Source: an uncultured Saprospiraceae bacterium (lineage in GTDB: Bacteria; Bacteroidota; Bacteroidia; Chitinophagales; Saprospiraceae). From it: a stretch of 64,000 nt of DNA. A model generated the notes under the pieces. It saw only the letters and a list, made by a program, of their open reading frames with translations, made no database searches and was not told where the DNA came from. Of this stretch, positions 1 through 7,770 are shown piece after piece; position 1 is the first letter of the stretch; each line of letters begins with the position of its first letter. Both the position numbers and the translations under genes were made by a program. The stretch covers positions 20,591 to 84,590 of the forward strand of contig CAKZUK010000021.1 in assembly GCA_937921775.1 (NCBI GenBank), in the 5' to 3' direction.

Positions 1-2044
1 TCAATTGAACTTCGTCTGGTGCTATAACTGAAAAACCATTTACACCGCCAAAAACAATTCTCCCATCACTCAATAGAAACGCAGCTTTAGGATTGAATAG
101 ATTGTTTTCAGTTCCTGGTGCAGTTCCATACTCGGTGATCGTATTGTCCTTTGCATTAAGCCTATGGATACCTGTTGAAGTGGAAATCCAAATAAATCCA
201 TCCTTATCTTCTGCTAAACTATTAATCACTCCTATTTCAAATTGATAGTTCAACTTGATCTTTGTAATCTCTTCTGTTTTAGGATTTAATTTATCTATTC
301 CAACATCCGAAACTATCCAAATATTTCCTGACTGGTCTTCAAAAATAGATTGAAGACTACTACTACTGATGCTATTCTCCGTTTTAAAATCATGCTGGTA
401 TTGTTGAATACTTTTGGTAGCTATATCTAATCGATTCAGTCCTCTATTTTCAGTTGCTATCCACAGGTATTTATTTTCTTTATCTAGTAAAAGGTCAATA
501 ATTTGAACGTCTGAAAGTTGATTATTAAAGTTTCCAAAATGTTGAAAAGTAGTTTTTCCTTTGGGCAAATAATCAATACCTCCTCCAAGCGTCCCTATCC
601 ACAAACCGCCATCTTTATCTAATTCCAAATCCCAAACATTGTTATGAATCAAACTTTGAGGATTCCCTTCTTCATGTAAAAACGTTTGAGTTATTCCTTT
701 TTTATAGTCAAAATAATTCAAACCATTCGTAAAGGAACCATACCAAAGCCCTTGATTACCAATAGGTTGAATACAAGTAATGACATCATTAAATTGTCCT
801 TGACTTAAAAGCTTGGACGCTTGATGTAATTCTAAATTTTCTGCATTTATATCAAAATAAAAAATCCCACCACCATCCGTACCCAACCAAACTCGACCAC
901 TTTCATCTTCTCGTATAGTTAAGACAGAACGTAAACCTAATTTCTTTTCTTCATTAAATGATCTACTAGTAAAAAAAGGAGGACGGATGGATTTCAAAAT
1001 ATTGATTCCACCATTAAATGTGCCTATCCAAAGATTATCAGATTTATCAAAATGCAAATGATATAAGGCATCTGTATTTAAAGTATTTGACTTGGTGTAA
1101 TCATAATTAAATTGTTGAAATGAATTACTTACTCGATTAAAATGATTGAGTCCGCCCCCATCTGTTGCTACCCAAATCTCCCCTTTAGCATCCAATTGGA
1201 TATCCGTTATTATATTGTTACTTATTCCATTTATTGAACCATTAGCTCGATAGGTCTTCCAAATTTGACTTTCAATATCAAAAGCATAAAGTCCATTTCC
1301 TTCCGTACCAACCCAAAGTGTATTTGTTGAATCTAAGCAAATGGCTTTACTAAAACTCTGCATATCTTCTTTATCCGATGCATGAAAATGATGGACGCTT
1401 TTTGTTTTGACTCGAAAAACATTTAACCCTTTTTCTGCGGTGGCGATATAAACGTTACCGTTCTTGTCTTCTTCAAAATCAAAAACAAAATCATTACTCA
1501 ACTGCTCTTTTTTCTCCGCGTCACAATACGTACAAAAGTGATAAATGACTTTTCTTTCCTCATCCAACACGATGGTTCCACCTCCATAAGTACCAATCCA
1601 AAGCCAATTACGACTATCCTCATAAATTGATTTTACCGTAATCGTATTCCAATCTACGGTTGCATTCTCCTCAAATGGAAATCGATGGAACTTATCATTA
1701 TTAGGATCATAAGCAAGCAAACCAGCATCCTTTAGTCCCATCCAAATCAATCCTCTATTATCTTTTAATAAAGAAAAAACGCTTGGATTTATTTTCCTTT
1801 CGTCTTCTGCATTAGGAATGGAAAAGGTTTTAAATTCATAAGCATCGAATCTATTTAAGCCACTTTTGCTCCCTACCCAAATAAAGCCTAAGTCATCTTG
1901 AGCAATAGAATAAACGGTGTTATTAGACAAACCATGACTGGATGTTAGTTTTTGAAAATTAACATCAATAGATTGGCTATTTAATTGATTACAACAAGCA
2001 ATCAATAGAATGAACCATAAATATGTCGATTTAATTCTATTCAT
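1..2044 (-). CDS. Two-component-type beta-propeller sensor, 5' part (runs off window)
   Basis: The reading frame starts at ATG 2044 and stays open to the left edge (about 681 codons), so only the N-terminal part is present. It begins with a hydrophobic signal peptide ending in Cys-Cys (possible lipoprotein), followed by the 'SSHGLSNNTVYSIAQDDLG' and 'FIWVGSKSGLNRFD' pattern of two-component regulator propeller repeats. IW(I/V)GT/S..G blades recur throughout. The last visible residues (FGGVNGFSVIAPDEV) are the signature that closes the second propeller just before a Y_Y_Y domain. In this family a TM helix and a histidine kinase, or a DNA-binding or cyclase output, follows beyond the window. 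The output domain is therefore unknown. Family call is strong, partner and ligand unknown. Confidence 0.85.
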   Translation of the reverse strand, partial: MNRIKSTYLWFILLIACCNQLNSQSIDVNFQKLTSSHGLSNNTVYSIAQDDLGFIWVGSKSGLNRFDAYEFKTFSIPNAEDERKINPSVFSLLKDNRGLIWMGLKDAGLLAYDPNNDKFHRFPFEENATVDWNTITVKSIYEDSRNWLWIGTYGGGTIVLDEERKVIYHFCTYCDAEKKEQLSNDFVFDFEEDKNGNVYIATAEKGLNVFRVKTKSVHHFHASDKEDMQSFSKAICLDSTNTLWVGTEGNGLYAFDIESQIWKTYRANGSINGISNNIITDIQLDAKGEIWVATDGGGLNHFNRVSNSFQQFNYDYTKSNTLNTDALYHLHFDKSDNLWIGTFNGGINILKSIRPPFFTSRSFNEEKKLGLRSVLTIREDESGRVWLGTDGGGIFYFDINAENLELHQASKLLSQGQFNDVITCIQPIGNQGLWYGSFTNGLNYFDYKKGITQTFLHEEGNPQSLIHNNVWDLELDKDGGLWIGTLGGGIDYLPKGKTTFQHFGNFNNQLSDVQIIDLLLDKENKYLWIATENRGLNRLDIATKSIQQYQHDFKTENSISSSSLQSIFEDQSGNIWIVSDVGIDKLNPKTEEITKIKLNYQFEIGVINSLAEDKDGFIWISTSTGIHRLNAKDNTITEYGTAPGTENNLFNPKAAFLLSDGRIVFGGVNGFSVIAPDEVQL

Positions 2045-2336
2045 AGAAGATTGTCCAAATATAGAAAACAATATCCTATAAAATGTTTAGGTATGGTGGA
2101 AGAATTAAGAAGTTCTTTTGAATGAAGTTGTTTAGAACTTTGGAGGTAGATGCTCTAAATTTTGCCGTATCCATTTGAATTAAGTAGCGATTCCTTTAAA
2201 AGAATTAGTCGTGTTAAACCCAATAATTCTGACAAGCATATTAATACAGTACTCGCTAGGACTTGAATCCATCTAGCTAGGCAGGCCTAGTCCTAGCTAG
2301 GCAGGCCCGCAACGTAATACAACAAAATTCAAAACA
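2045..2336. other. Intergenic region with GC-rich tandem direct repeat
   Basis: No gene seen. It contains two 15-nt direct copies of CTAGCTAGGCAGGCC (2273-2287 and 2293-2307, period 20). An inverted pair GCTAGGACT/AGTCCTAGC (2255-2263, 2289-2297) surrounds the first copy. The patch is clearly richer in G+C than its surroundings. Confidence 0.5.
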
Positions 2337-3443
2337 CTAACGAGGGTTCAACGAACTAGCATAAATCAAACCACCGCCAACAACATCGTCACCTTCATAA
2401 AAAACAGCTGACTGACCAGGAGCAACTCCCGATACATTCGCCATAAACTCTACTTGTAGCTGGCTATCCACATTTGTCAATCTAGCCAAAGCCCCTTTGT
2501 CGTTATAGCGAATCATGGTTCGCGCTTCTATACCATCTGGAATGGTTGGATATTTCATGGAATTGACTTGAGCCACACGCATACCATTTCGCAACAGTTC
2601 ATCCACTTCTCCAAGAACGACGGTATTAGTATCAGCCTGAATATCAGTTACATACATTGGTATACCGAAAGCCAGCCCTAAACCTTTTCGCTGACCAATG
2701 GTATAAAAAGGATAGCCTTCATGCTCGCCGAGTACTTCCCCTTTTTTATTAATAAATTTCCCGCCTTTCACTTTTGCTTCTAGGCTAGGATCTCTGCGCT
2801 TAAGGAAACCACGGTAATCATTGTCTGGCACAAAACAAATCTCATAGCTCTCCCCTTTTTTGGAAAGCTCGTCATAGCCCCAATCTTTAGCCATCTGGCG
2901 TACCTCTGGCTTCGTAAATGGTCCTAGTGGAAATTTACTTCGACTCAGGCATTCCTGACTCAAACCCCAAAGTACATAGGATTGATCTTTATGATCATCC
3001 ACTGCTTTGGTCACAAACTTTCGTCCATTGTCTTCTCCGATTTTAGCATAATGTCCAGTCGCGATGAACTCACAATCCAATTGGTCAGCACGCTTAAGTA
3101 GCGCACTCCATTTGATATGCGTATTGCAAAGAACACAAGGATTTGGTGTACGACCTGCAATATATTCATCCACAAAGTTGTCAATTACATAGTCTCCAAA
3201 TTCTTCCCTGATGTCAACGATGAAATGGTGAAAATCCATATCCACTGCTACTGTACGTGCATCATTGATAGAATCAAGACTACAGCAACCTGTTTCTTTC
3301 TTAGACCCTCCTGAATTGGCATAATCCCAGGTTTTCATGGTAATACCAATCACCTCATACCCTTGATCATGAAGCATCATAGCAGTCACTGTGCTATCAA
3401 TTCCGCCACTCATGGCTACCAAAACTTTACCGTGCTTACTCAT
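2337..3443 (-). CDS. mnmA: tRNA-specific 2-thiouridylase MnmA
   Basis: It transfers sulfur to C2 of U34 in tRNA(Lys/Glu/Gln), using ATP to adenylate the uridine. The PP-loop ATPase motif SGGIDS lies at residues 12-17 and the catalytic cysteine in NPCVLCN is Cys103. The second cysteine, in ICFVP, is Cys203; E. coli uses Cys102 and Cys199. GHYAKI and the C-terminal beta-barrel are also present. The frame extends upstream to a TTG at 3488, but ATG 3443 gives the usual N terminus directly before the PP-loop and the usual length (368 aa). It stands alone: the neighbour at 3910 is divergent. Confidence 0.95.
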   Translation of the reverse strand: MSKHGKVLVAMSGGIDSTVTAMMLHDQGYEVIGITMKTWDYANSGGSKKETGCCSLDSINDARTVAVDMDFHHFIVDIREEFGDYVIDNFVDEYIAGRTPNPCVLCNTHIKWSALLKRADQLDCEFIATGHYAKIGEDNGRKFVTKAVDDHKDQSYVLWGLSQECLSRSKFPLGPFTKPEVRQMAKDWGYDELSKKGESYEICFVPDNDYRGFLKRRDPSLEAKVKGGKFINKKGEVLGEHEGYPFYTIGQRKGLGLAFGIPMYVTDIQADTNTVVLGEVDELLRNGMRVAQVNSMKYPTIPDGIEARTMIRYNDKGALARLTNVDSQLQVEFMANVSGVAPGQSAVFYEGDDVVGGGLIYASSLNPR

Positions 3444-3909
3444 TAATATATTGCTTTTAAGCTTGCCTAGCGCGATACGAGCGGCCAATCTTAACAGCTT
3501 GGCCGGCTTCTCGTGCCCTAGACAGGGCTTGATTTATATTTATGTTACAGAGTACTCAACCCCAACATTCCTGCAAAATTACAAAAATTAGTATCCTAAA
3601 GTTCAAATGAAAAGGTTTTAAAGAAGGCTTTTGAAGCTTTTTTTGTTAAAAGAAGTGTTTTAGGGTTTTATAAATGTTGTCAAAACCCTAAGATTAGGCC
3701 ACTTCATTGTAAATCAAGGTATAAATGGCTATTTTGAGCCATATTTGAATATTTAGCTTTTGCCTTTTGCCCATTAGCTTTTGGCTTCCCTCAAATCTGC
3801 GCATACAGGACGCAATAAAATGGAAGTCAAGTGCTAATCGCTAACAGCAAAAAGCCATTTACAACAAACTGATTTGATTATTACTAAAGATATCTAAAAA
3901 CTGATCGTT
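3444..3909. other. Intergenic region with imperfect palindrome
   Basis: This gap separates the divergent mnmA and RlpA-like genes. It holds a 35-nt imperfect inverted repeat (arms 3755-3789 and 3822-3856, 25 of 35 positions complementary). It also has a copy of GTTACAGAGTACT at 3544-3556 that resembles the 16-mer seen at 14705 and 27980. No gene is supported. Confidence 0.5.
3755..3856. repeat. Imperfect palindrome (long hairpin)
   Basis: The left arm, 3755-3789, ends TTTTGGCTTCC. The right arm, 3822-3856, begins GGAAGTCAAG. Conserved pairing blocks are ATTAGC/GCTAAT and GGCTTTTT-type ends, with a 32-nt loop. Its vocabulary (TTAGC, GGCTT) resembles the palindrome at 38791-38887. Confidence 0.55.
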
Positions 3910-4929
3910 ATGAGAAGCATATCAATTATCTCCACCTTACTTGTCGCATTATTACTAACTGGATTCTCTGTTTTGAATGAGGAATATGGCCTGGCCGCAT
4001 CTTACGATGATTCCTTTCAAGGTAGCGAAACTGCCAGTAAAGAGAAGTACAACAAAAATAAATTAACTGGAGCCCACAAGACTTTGCCTTTTGGAACACT
4101 GGTGAAGGTGACTCGATTGGATAGTAAGCAATCTGTAAAGATTAGAATCAATGATCGAGGACCTTATTTGAGTAATCGCATCATCGAAGTTTCGCGCAAA
4201 GCTGCAAAGCAAATTGGCTTGGACGAAGGTAAAGTTACTCGTGTAAAAATAGAAGTCGTTGGTACGGCACGTGCAGAGGATCCTGAACCCGCTAAAGCAC
4301 CTCCAGTAGTTAGTAAATCTCCTGAACCTAAGCCAAATACTACGACTCCAGTCGCTACACCAAATATTGAAAATCCTACACCAGATAATTTTGACAACTC
4401 AGTAGCGCTTGCAGAAAAAGCGGCAAAAGAAAAAGTAGAAAGGACTAAAGCTGCTGCTGAAAAAGCTGCAAAAGAAAAGGCTGCTGCCGATAAAGCTAGT
4501 GCTGCAAAATCCGCAAAAGAAAAAGCTATCAAAGAAAAAGCTGCTGCCGATAAGGCTGCAAAGGCTGCTGCCCCAGCTGCGACCTCTATAGATATGGGTG
4601 TGCCTGCAAGTCGAGTACGAGGGAGAGATTTTGCAAAATATGATTTATATAAAGTACAAATTTTACGTCCTGAAAGAACGGGCTATGGTGTTCAAGTAGC
4701 CTCTCTTACTGACTATGCTAACGTCATGCGTCAAGTCGCTGAACTGCAAGAAAAATGGTTTAACAACATCCTCATCAGTGTGGAAGAAGGTGCCAACAAA
4801 CAACCTGTTTATAAAATCATGCTTGGTCCTTTTCCTGACCGAACGACTGCTAAAAGTTATGAGAAGGAATTGAAGCGTAAGAAGAAAATTGACGGATTTA
4901 TTGTGGATTTGAGTGGCGTGAAGTATTAA
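3910..4929 (+). CDS. RlpA-like protein: DPBB domain plus SPOR domain
   Basis: A 339-residue exported protein. The signal peptide (about residues 1-22) is followed by a double-psi beta-barrel (27-118) with the RlpA signature TASKEKY, GAHKTLPFGT and INDRGPY. The Glu, His and Asp of the lytic transglycosylase active site are retained. A Lys/Ala-rich EKAAKEK repeat (about 165-225) probably forms a long helix or coil. A SPOR domain (about 258-337, YGVQVASL...YKIMLGPF) follows. RlpA proteins cleave naked glycan strands and SPOR binds denuded peptidoglycan at division sites. Role in septal wall processing is inferred from the family. The charged spacer is longer than in proteobacterial RlpA. Confidence 0.85.
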   Translation: MRSISIISTLLVALLLTGFSVLNEEYGLAASYDDSFQGSETASKEKYNKNKLTGAHKTLPFGTLVKVTRLDSKQSVKIRINDRGPYLSNRIIEVSRKAAKQIGLDEGKVTRVKIEVVGTARAEDPEPAKAPPVVSKSPEPKPNTTTPVATPNIENPTPDNFDNSVALAEKAAKEKVERTKAAAEKAAKEKAAADKASAAKSAKEKAIKEKAAADKAAKAAAPAATSIDMGVPASRVRGRDFAKYDLYKVQILRPERTGYGVQVASLTDYANVMRQVAELQEKWFNNILISVEEGANKQPVYKIMLGPFPDRTTAKSYEKELKRKKKIDGFIVDLSGVKY

Positions 4930-4937
4930 GAAATGTA

Positions 4938-5033
4938 AAATGTAAAACCGCAAAGGTTAAAATGTAAAAGTGGTTCAATATCGCGGACCTACAGTATAGA
5001 AGAGCAACTTTTACATTTTGCGGTTTTACATTT
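4938..5033. repeat. Palindromic element, copy 1 (AAATGTAAAACCGCAAA arms)
   Basis: The left arm, 4938-4971, reads AAATGTAAAACCGCAAA, then GGTTAA, then AATGTAAAAGT. The right arm (5007-5033) is its exact reverse complement without the GGTTAA insertion. The loop is 35 nt. It sits between the convergent RlpA-like and aroK genes, so it could end transcription from both sides. The same arms recur at 27728-27846. Confidence 0.8.
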
Positions 5034-5040
5034 CCTCCCT

Positions 5041-5556
5041 TTACACCACCCGCTTCAAAAAAGTCAGCAAGTCCGCTATTAGCTCCTCCAGCTTTCCTCC
5101 TCCTTCCAATTCCACATGAGCCTGCTCGTAAAATGAAGCACGCTCTTTCAAATGATTTTCAATAAATGTCAATAATTCCTTTTCTGATTTGCCTTGAAGA
5201 ATTGGACGATGAGCTATTTGCCCCTTAAGATGTTGGATGATTTGCTCTGGTGTATTTTTAAGGTAGATGGTCAGTCCATTCAATTTCATCCAATTCATAT
5301 TATCGAAGAAGCAGGGGGTGCCGCCTCCGCAGGCAATGATTCCTTCTGTTTTATTTTGTAGCGTTTGCAAAACGGTTTGTTCTATTTCCCGAAAAATCTC
5401 CTCCCCTTTTGTTTCAAAAATTTCGACGATTGAATGGCTGGTATGTGCTTCGATTAGTTCATCCATATCTACAAAGGGGATGTTCATCTGGGAAGCTAGT
5501 GCTTTGCCAATGCTGGTTTTGCCGGAGCCCATATATCCTATTAGGAAAACTTTCAT
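5041..5556 (-). CDS. aroK: Shikimate kinase
   Basis: It phosphorylates shikimate at the 3-hydroxyl using ATP, in the aromatic amino acid/chorismate pathway in the cytoplasm. The 171-residue length is typical. Walker A GYMGSGKT is at 7-14, the shikimate-binding DMDEL at 30-34 (Asp30, Asp32), Arg56 follows in the EEIFRE motif, GGGT lies at 77-80, and the lid Arg is in HRPIL (R117). It is unlinked to the other pathway gene in this window, aroC at 47489. Confidence 0.95.
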   Translation of the reverse strand: MKVFLIGYMGSGKTSIGKALASQMNIPFVDMDELIEAHTSHSIVEIFETKGEEIFREIEQTVLQTLQNKTEGIIACGGGTPCFFDNMNWMKLNGLTIYLKNTPEQIIQHLKGQIAHRPILQGKSEKELLTFIENHLKERASFYEQAHVELEGGGKLEELIADLLTFLKRVV

Positions 5557-5733
5557 TCTTGGATATTGTGATTATATTGAAATTGAACGAGTGTAAATTT
5601 AGTGAATCAATTTATCGATCAAACAATTACTTAATTCGCTATGTATTGAAGGATTTGACTAAAACACCCCAATATTTGCATTAGTTAGGTATAAAAAACC
5701 GCTTTGTACACCCTAATAAACGGTAATTTCGTT

Positions 5734-5741
5734 TAGATTTG
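5734..5741 (+). promoter_or_regulatory. Putative -7 promoter box
   Basis: TAGATTTG matches the Bacteroidota TAnnTTTG -7 consensus, 13 nt before the ATG of the DUF1573 gene. No well-spaced -33 TTTG is seen; the nearest, at 5703, is 27 nt away. Confidence 0.4.
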
Positions 5742-5754
5742 CAGTCTAATTACA

Positions 5755-6258
5755 ATGAAGTCGAATAAAATGAGAAAATACATTCCTTTAGTCCTATTCC
5801 TACTACTAATCATTAGTTGCAAAGACGAAGCATCTATTGGCAATTCTGAAAAAAGTATTAGTGCCATCAAAGATGCTGATAAAATTAGTAGTATCATCCG
5901 AAATCCTGTGAGCGCCAGTACCCCCAAGGATACTGCAAACGTCGCAAAGATAGAATTTGAGAAAGAATTTTATGAATTTGGAAAAATTAAAGAAGGTCAA
6001 AAAGCCATGCATTCCTTTAAATTTAAGAACACTGGAAAAGTTAATTTGGTGATTACTGCTGCAAAATCCACTTGTGGTTGTACCGTTCCAAGTTGGCCGG
6101 AAGAACCTATCGCTCCCGGTAGAAGTGGTAAGATTGACGTGGTCTTTGATTCGAAAGGAAAGAAAGGAGCTATTAGCAAACCCATTCGTATTACAGCCAA
6201 CACGAATCCTCAGAATACAGTGATTCATATGAAAGGAATAGTGCTTCCTAAGAAATAG
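5755..6258 (+). CDS. DUF1573 lipoprotein
   Basis: A 167-residue protein with a lipoprotein signal peptide (lipobox LIISC, Cys22). A DUF1573 domain (about 65-165) follows, with the family hallmarks EFGKIKEGQ, FKNTGK, KSTCGCTVP, and APGRSGKIDVVFDSKGKKG. DUF1573 has an Ig-like beta-sandwich fold and is abundant in Bacteroidota; its function is not established. It comes just before yajC and the YbbR gene in the same direction, so co-expression with this envelope set is plausible. Confidence 0.85.
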   Translation: MKSNKMRKYIPLVLFLLLIISCKDEASIGNSEKSISAIKDADKISSIIRNPVSASTPKDTANVAKIEFEKEFYEFGKIKEGQKAMHSFKFKNTGKVNLVITAAKSTCGCTVPSWPEEPIAPGRSGKIDVVFDSKGKKGAISKPIRITANTNPQNTVIHMKGIVLPKK

Positions 6259-6343
6259 AGATCTGAACAGACATGCGCTTCTATCGCGAACTTGAAGCAT
6301 CAATACTTTACTTTTTTATTGCAAAATTTTTATACTAACATAC

Positions 6344-6637
6344 ATGGAAACTTTAAATTTATTATTCCCGATCTTAATCGTCGGTGTATTTTATTTCTTT
6401 ATCATCAGACCACAATCTAAGATGAGAAAAGATCAAGAAACCTTTTCTAGTAATTTGGAAAAAGGAACTGAAGTGGTAACATCTAGTGGAATTATTGGTA
6501 GAATTAATAAAATCGAAGATAATATCATTACTCTACAGGTTGACACCAAAACTTTTATCCGAATTACCAAAGGAGCTGTCTCAAAAGAAATGACAGAATC
6601 TCTCGCAAGTCCTGATGAAACAGCAAAAGCAAAATAA
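6344..6637 (+). CDS. yajC: Preprotein translocase subunit YajC
   Basis: A 97-residue protein with one N-terminal TM helix (about 5-21, FPILIVGVFYFFIIRPQ). The RPQ.K..K cytoplasmic boundary and the small domain with GTEVVTSSGIIGRI are classic YajC. It associates with SecDF at the inner membrane. Its stop codon lies inside the following gene (23-nt overlap), which suggests translational coupling. Confidence 0.93.
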   Translation: METLNLLFPILIVGVFYFFIIRPQSKMRKDQETFSSNLEKGTEVVTSSGIIGRINKIEDNIITLQVDTKTFIRITKGAVSKEMTESLASPDETAKAK

Positions 6638-7613
6638 CAAAGAGAAAAATTCTTTTTTTCAATCTGACAGAGCAATACTTTTCCTCTGTATGGGAATTGC
6701 TCTGATCTTTTGGGTCTTGATCAAGCTTTCGCAAAATTATAGAACCAAACAGGTATTTGCACTCAATTACAACTTACCTGAAGGCAAAACATTTACCAAG
6801 CAACCTCCTGAGTCTCTCGTAGCAACTCTTGACGGACAGGGCTGGGATTTGATGTCAAATTATTTTGATGGTGATGAACGTAAGCTGTTGTTAAATCTCA
6901 ATAATTCATCCCAACAAACTTATAATAGTAGTCAGCTTGTCAGTAAGCTTAGTCCTAACAATAAGGACATTGTCATCAATGGTATCAATATCGACTTGCT
7001 GATGCTAGATGTAGAAGAAGAGATCAGCAGGAAGGTCCCTGTTGTACTCAGTTCTGAGTTTGAATTCAATAGTCAGTACCAATTAAAACAGGCCGTTGAA
7101 TTGATACCGGATAGTATTGAAATCAAAGGCCCTGCCTCAGTGGTAAGTGTACTAGAGAAATGGCAAACAGAAACTTGGTCCTTGAAAAATATCAACTCTG
7201 ATCAGGAAAGAACTTTGAATCTGATCAAACCAGAAAACTTGCTGACGAAGGTGGTTCCCCAACAAGTACAAGTAAATCTCTTTACAGAACAACTCACCGA
7301 GAAATCACTATTCGTACCTATTTTTATAAAAAACGCACCGGACAGTCTTAAGGTTTTTCCCGAAAACATTAAACTAACTTGTATCGTCGGATTAGGGCGC
7401 TACAAAGATATTAATCCTAACAGCTTCACCCTTGAAGTTGACCTCAAAGACGTTGCATTAAACGCCTCCAACAATACCTTGCCTATCTTATTGACTCGTC
7501 AGCCTGACTATGTAAAAGGCGTCACTATGAGTTATCAATCTGTAGAGTTTTTTATTGTTAATGGCGAGGGTGCAAAGGAAAAGGAGCAATCCGCATCTAA
7601 TTCGGATAACTGA
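6615..7613 (+). CDS. YbbR-domain (CdaR-like) membrane-anchored protein
   Basis: A 332-residue protein with a short cytoplasmic N terminus, a TM helix (about 20-37) and a periplasmic region with repeated YbbR-like beta domains. Examples are the segments around KVPVVLSSEFEFNSQYQL and IEIKGPASVVSVLEKWQTE. In Firmicutes, YbbR/CdaR regulates the diadenylate cyclase CdaA. In Bacteroidota the gene usually follows yajC, as here, and the role is unproven. The overlap with yajC supports one transcript. The coaE gene often found next in related genomes is absent from this window. Confidence 0.75.
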   Translation: MKQQKQNNKEKNSFFQSDRAILFLCMGIALIFWVLIKLSQNYRTKQVFALNYNLPEGKTFTKQPPESLVATLDGQGWDLMSNYFDGDERKLLLNLNNSSQQTYNSSQLVSKLSPNNKDIVINGINIDLLMLDVEEEISRKVPVVLSSEFEFNSQYQLKQAVELIPDSIEIKGPASVVSVLEKWQTETWSLKNINSDQERTLNLIKPENLLTKVVPQQVQVNLFTEQLTEKSLFVPIFIKNAPDSLKVFPENIKLTCIVGLGRYKDINPNSFTLEVDLKDVALNASNNTLPILLTRQPDYVKGVTMSYQSVEFFIVNGEGAKEKEQSASNSDN

Positions 7614-7758
7614 ACTAGCTTCTAGCCTCAGCTCATACTCCCCACTAATTGCACAGCAAAACGATTCCCAAAGCTCAAATCCGGCACAATTTTCCATTTT
7701 ACTCCATATAAGGTGTCAACGACCTGTTAATCCACGAACACTTTCACTCTAAAACCAT

Positions 7759-7766
7759 TATATTTG
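7759..7766 (+). promoter_or_regulatory. Putative -7 promoter box abutting start codon
   Basis: TATATTTG matches TAnnTTTG and ends 4 nt before the ATG of the TonB receptor gene. A transcription start at the usual distance would fall on or beside the ATG, giving a leaderless mRNA. No clear -33 box was seen. Confidence 0.45.
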
Positions 7767-7770
7767 GCCT

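Noticed and set aside
4164..4532. Long minus-strand frame opposite the RlpA-like gene
   Set aside because: It mirrors the Lys/Ala repeat codons of the real gene and codes for an artificial Ala/Phe/Ser-rich sequence.
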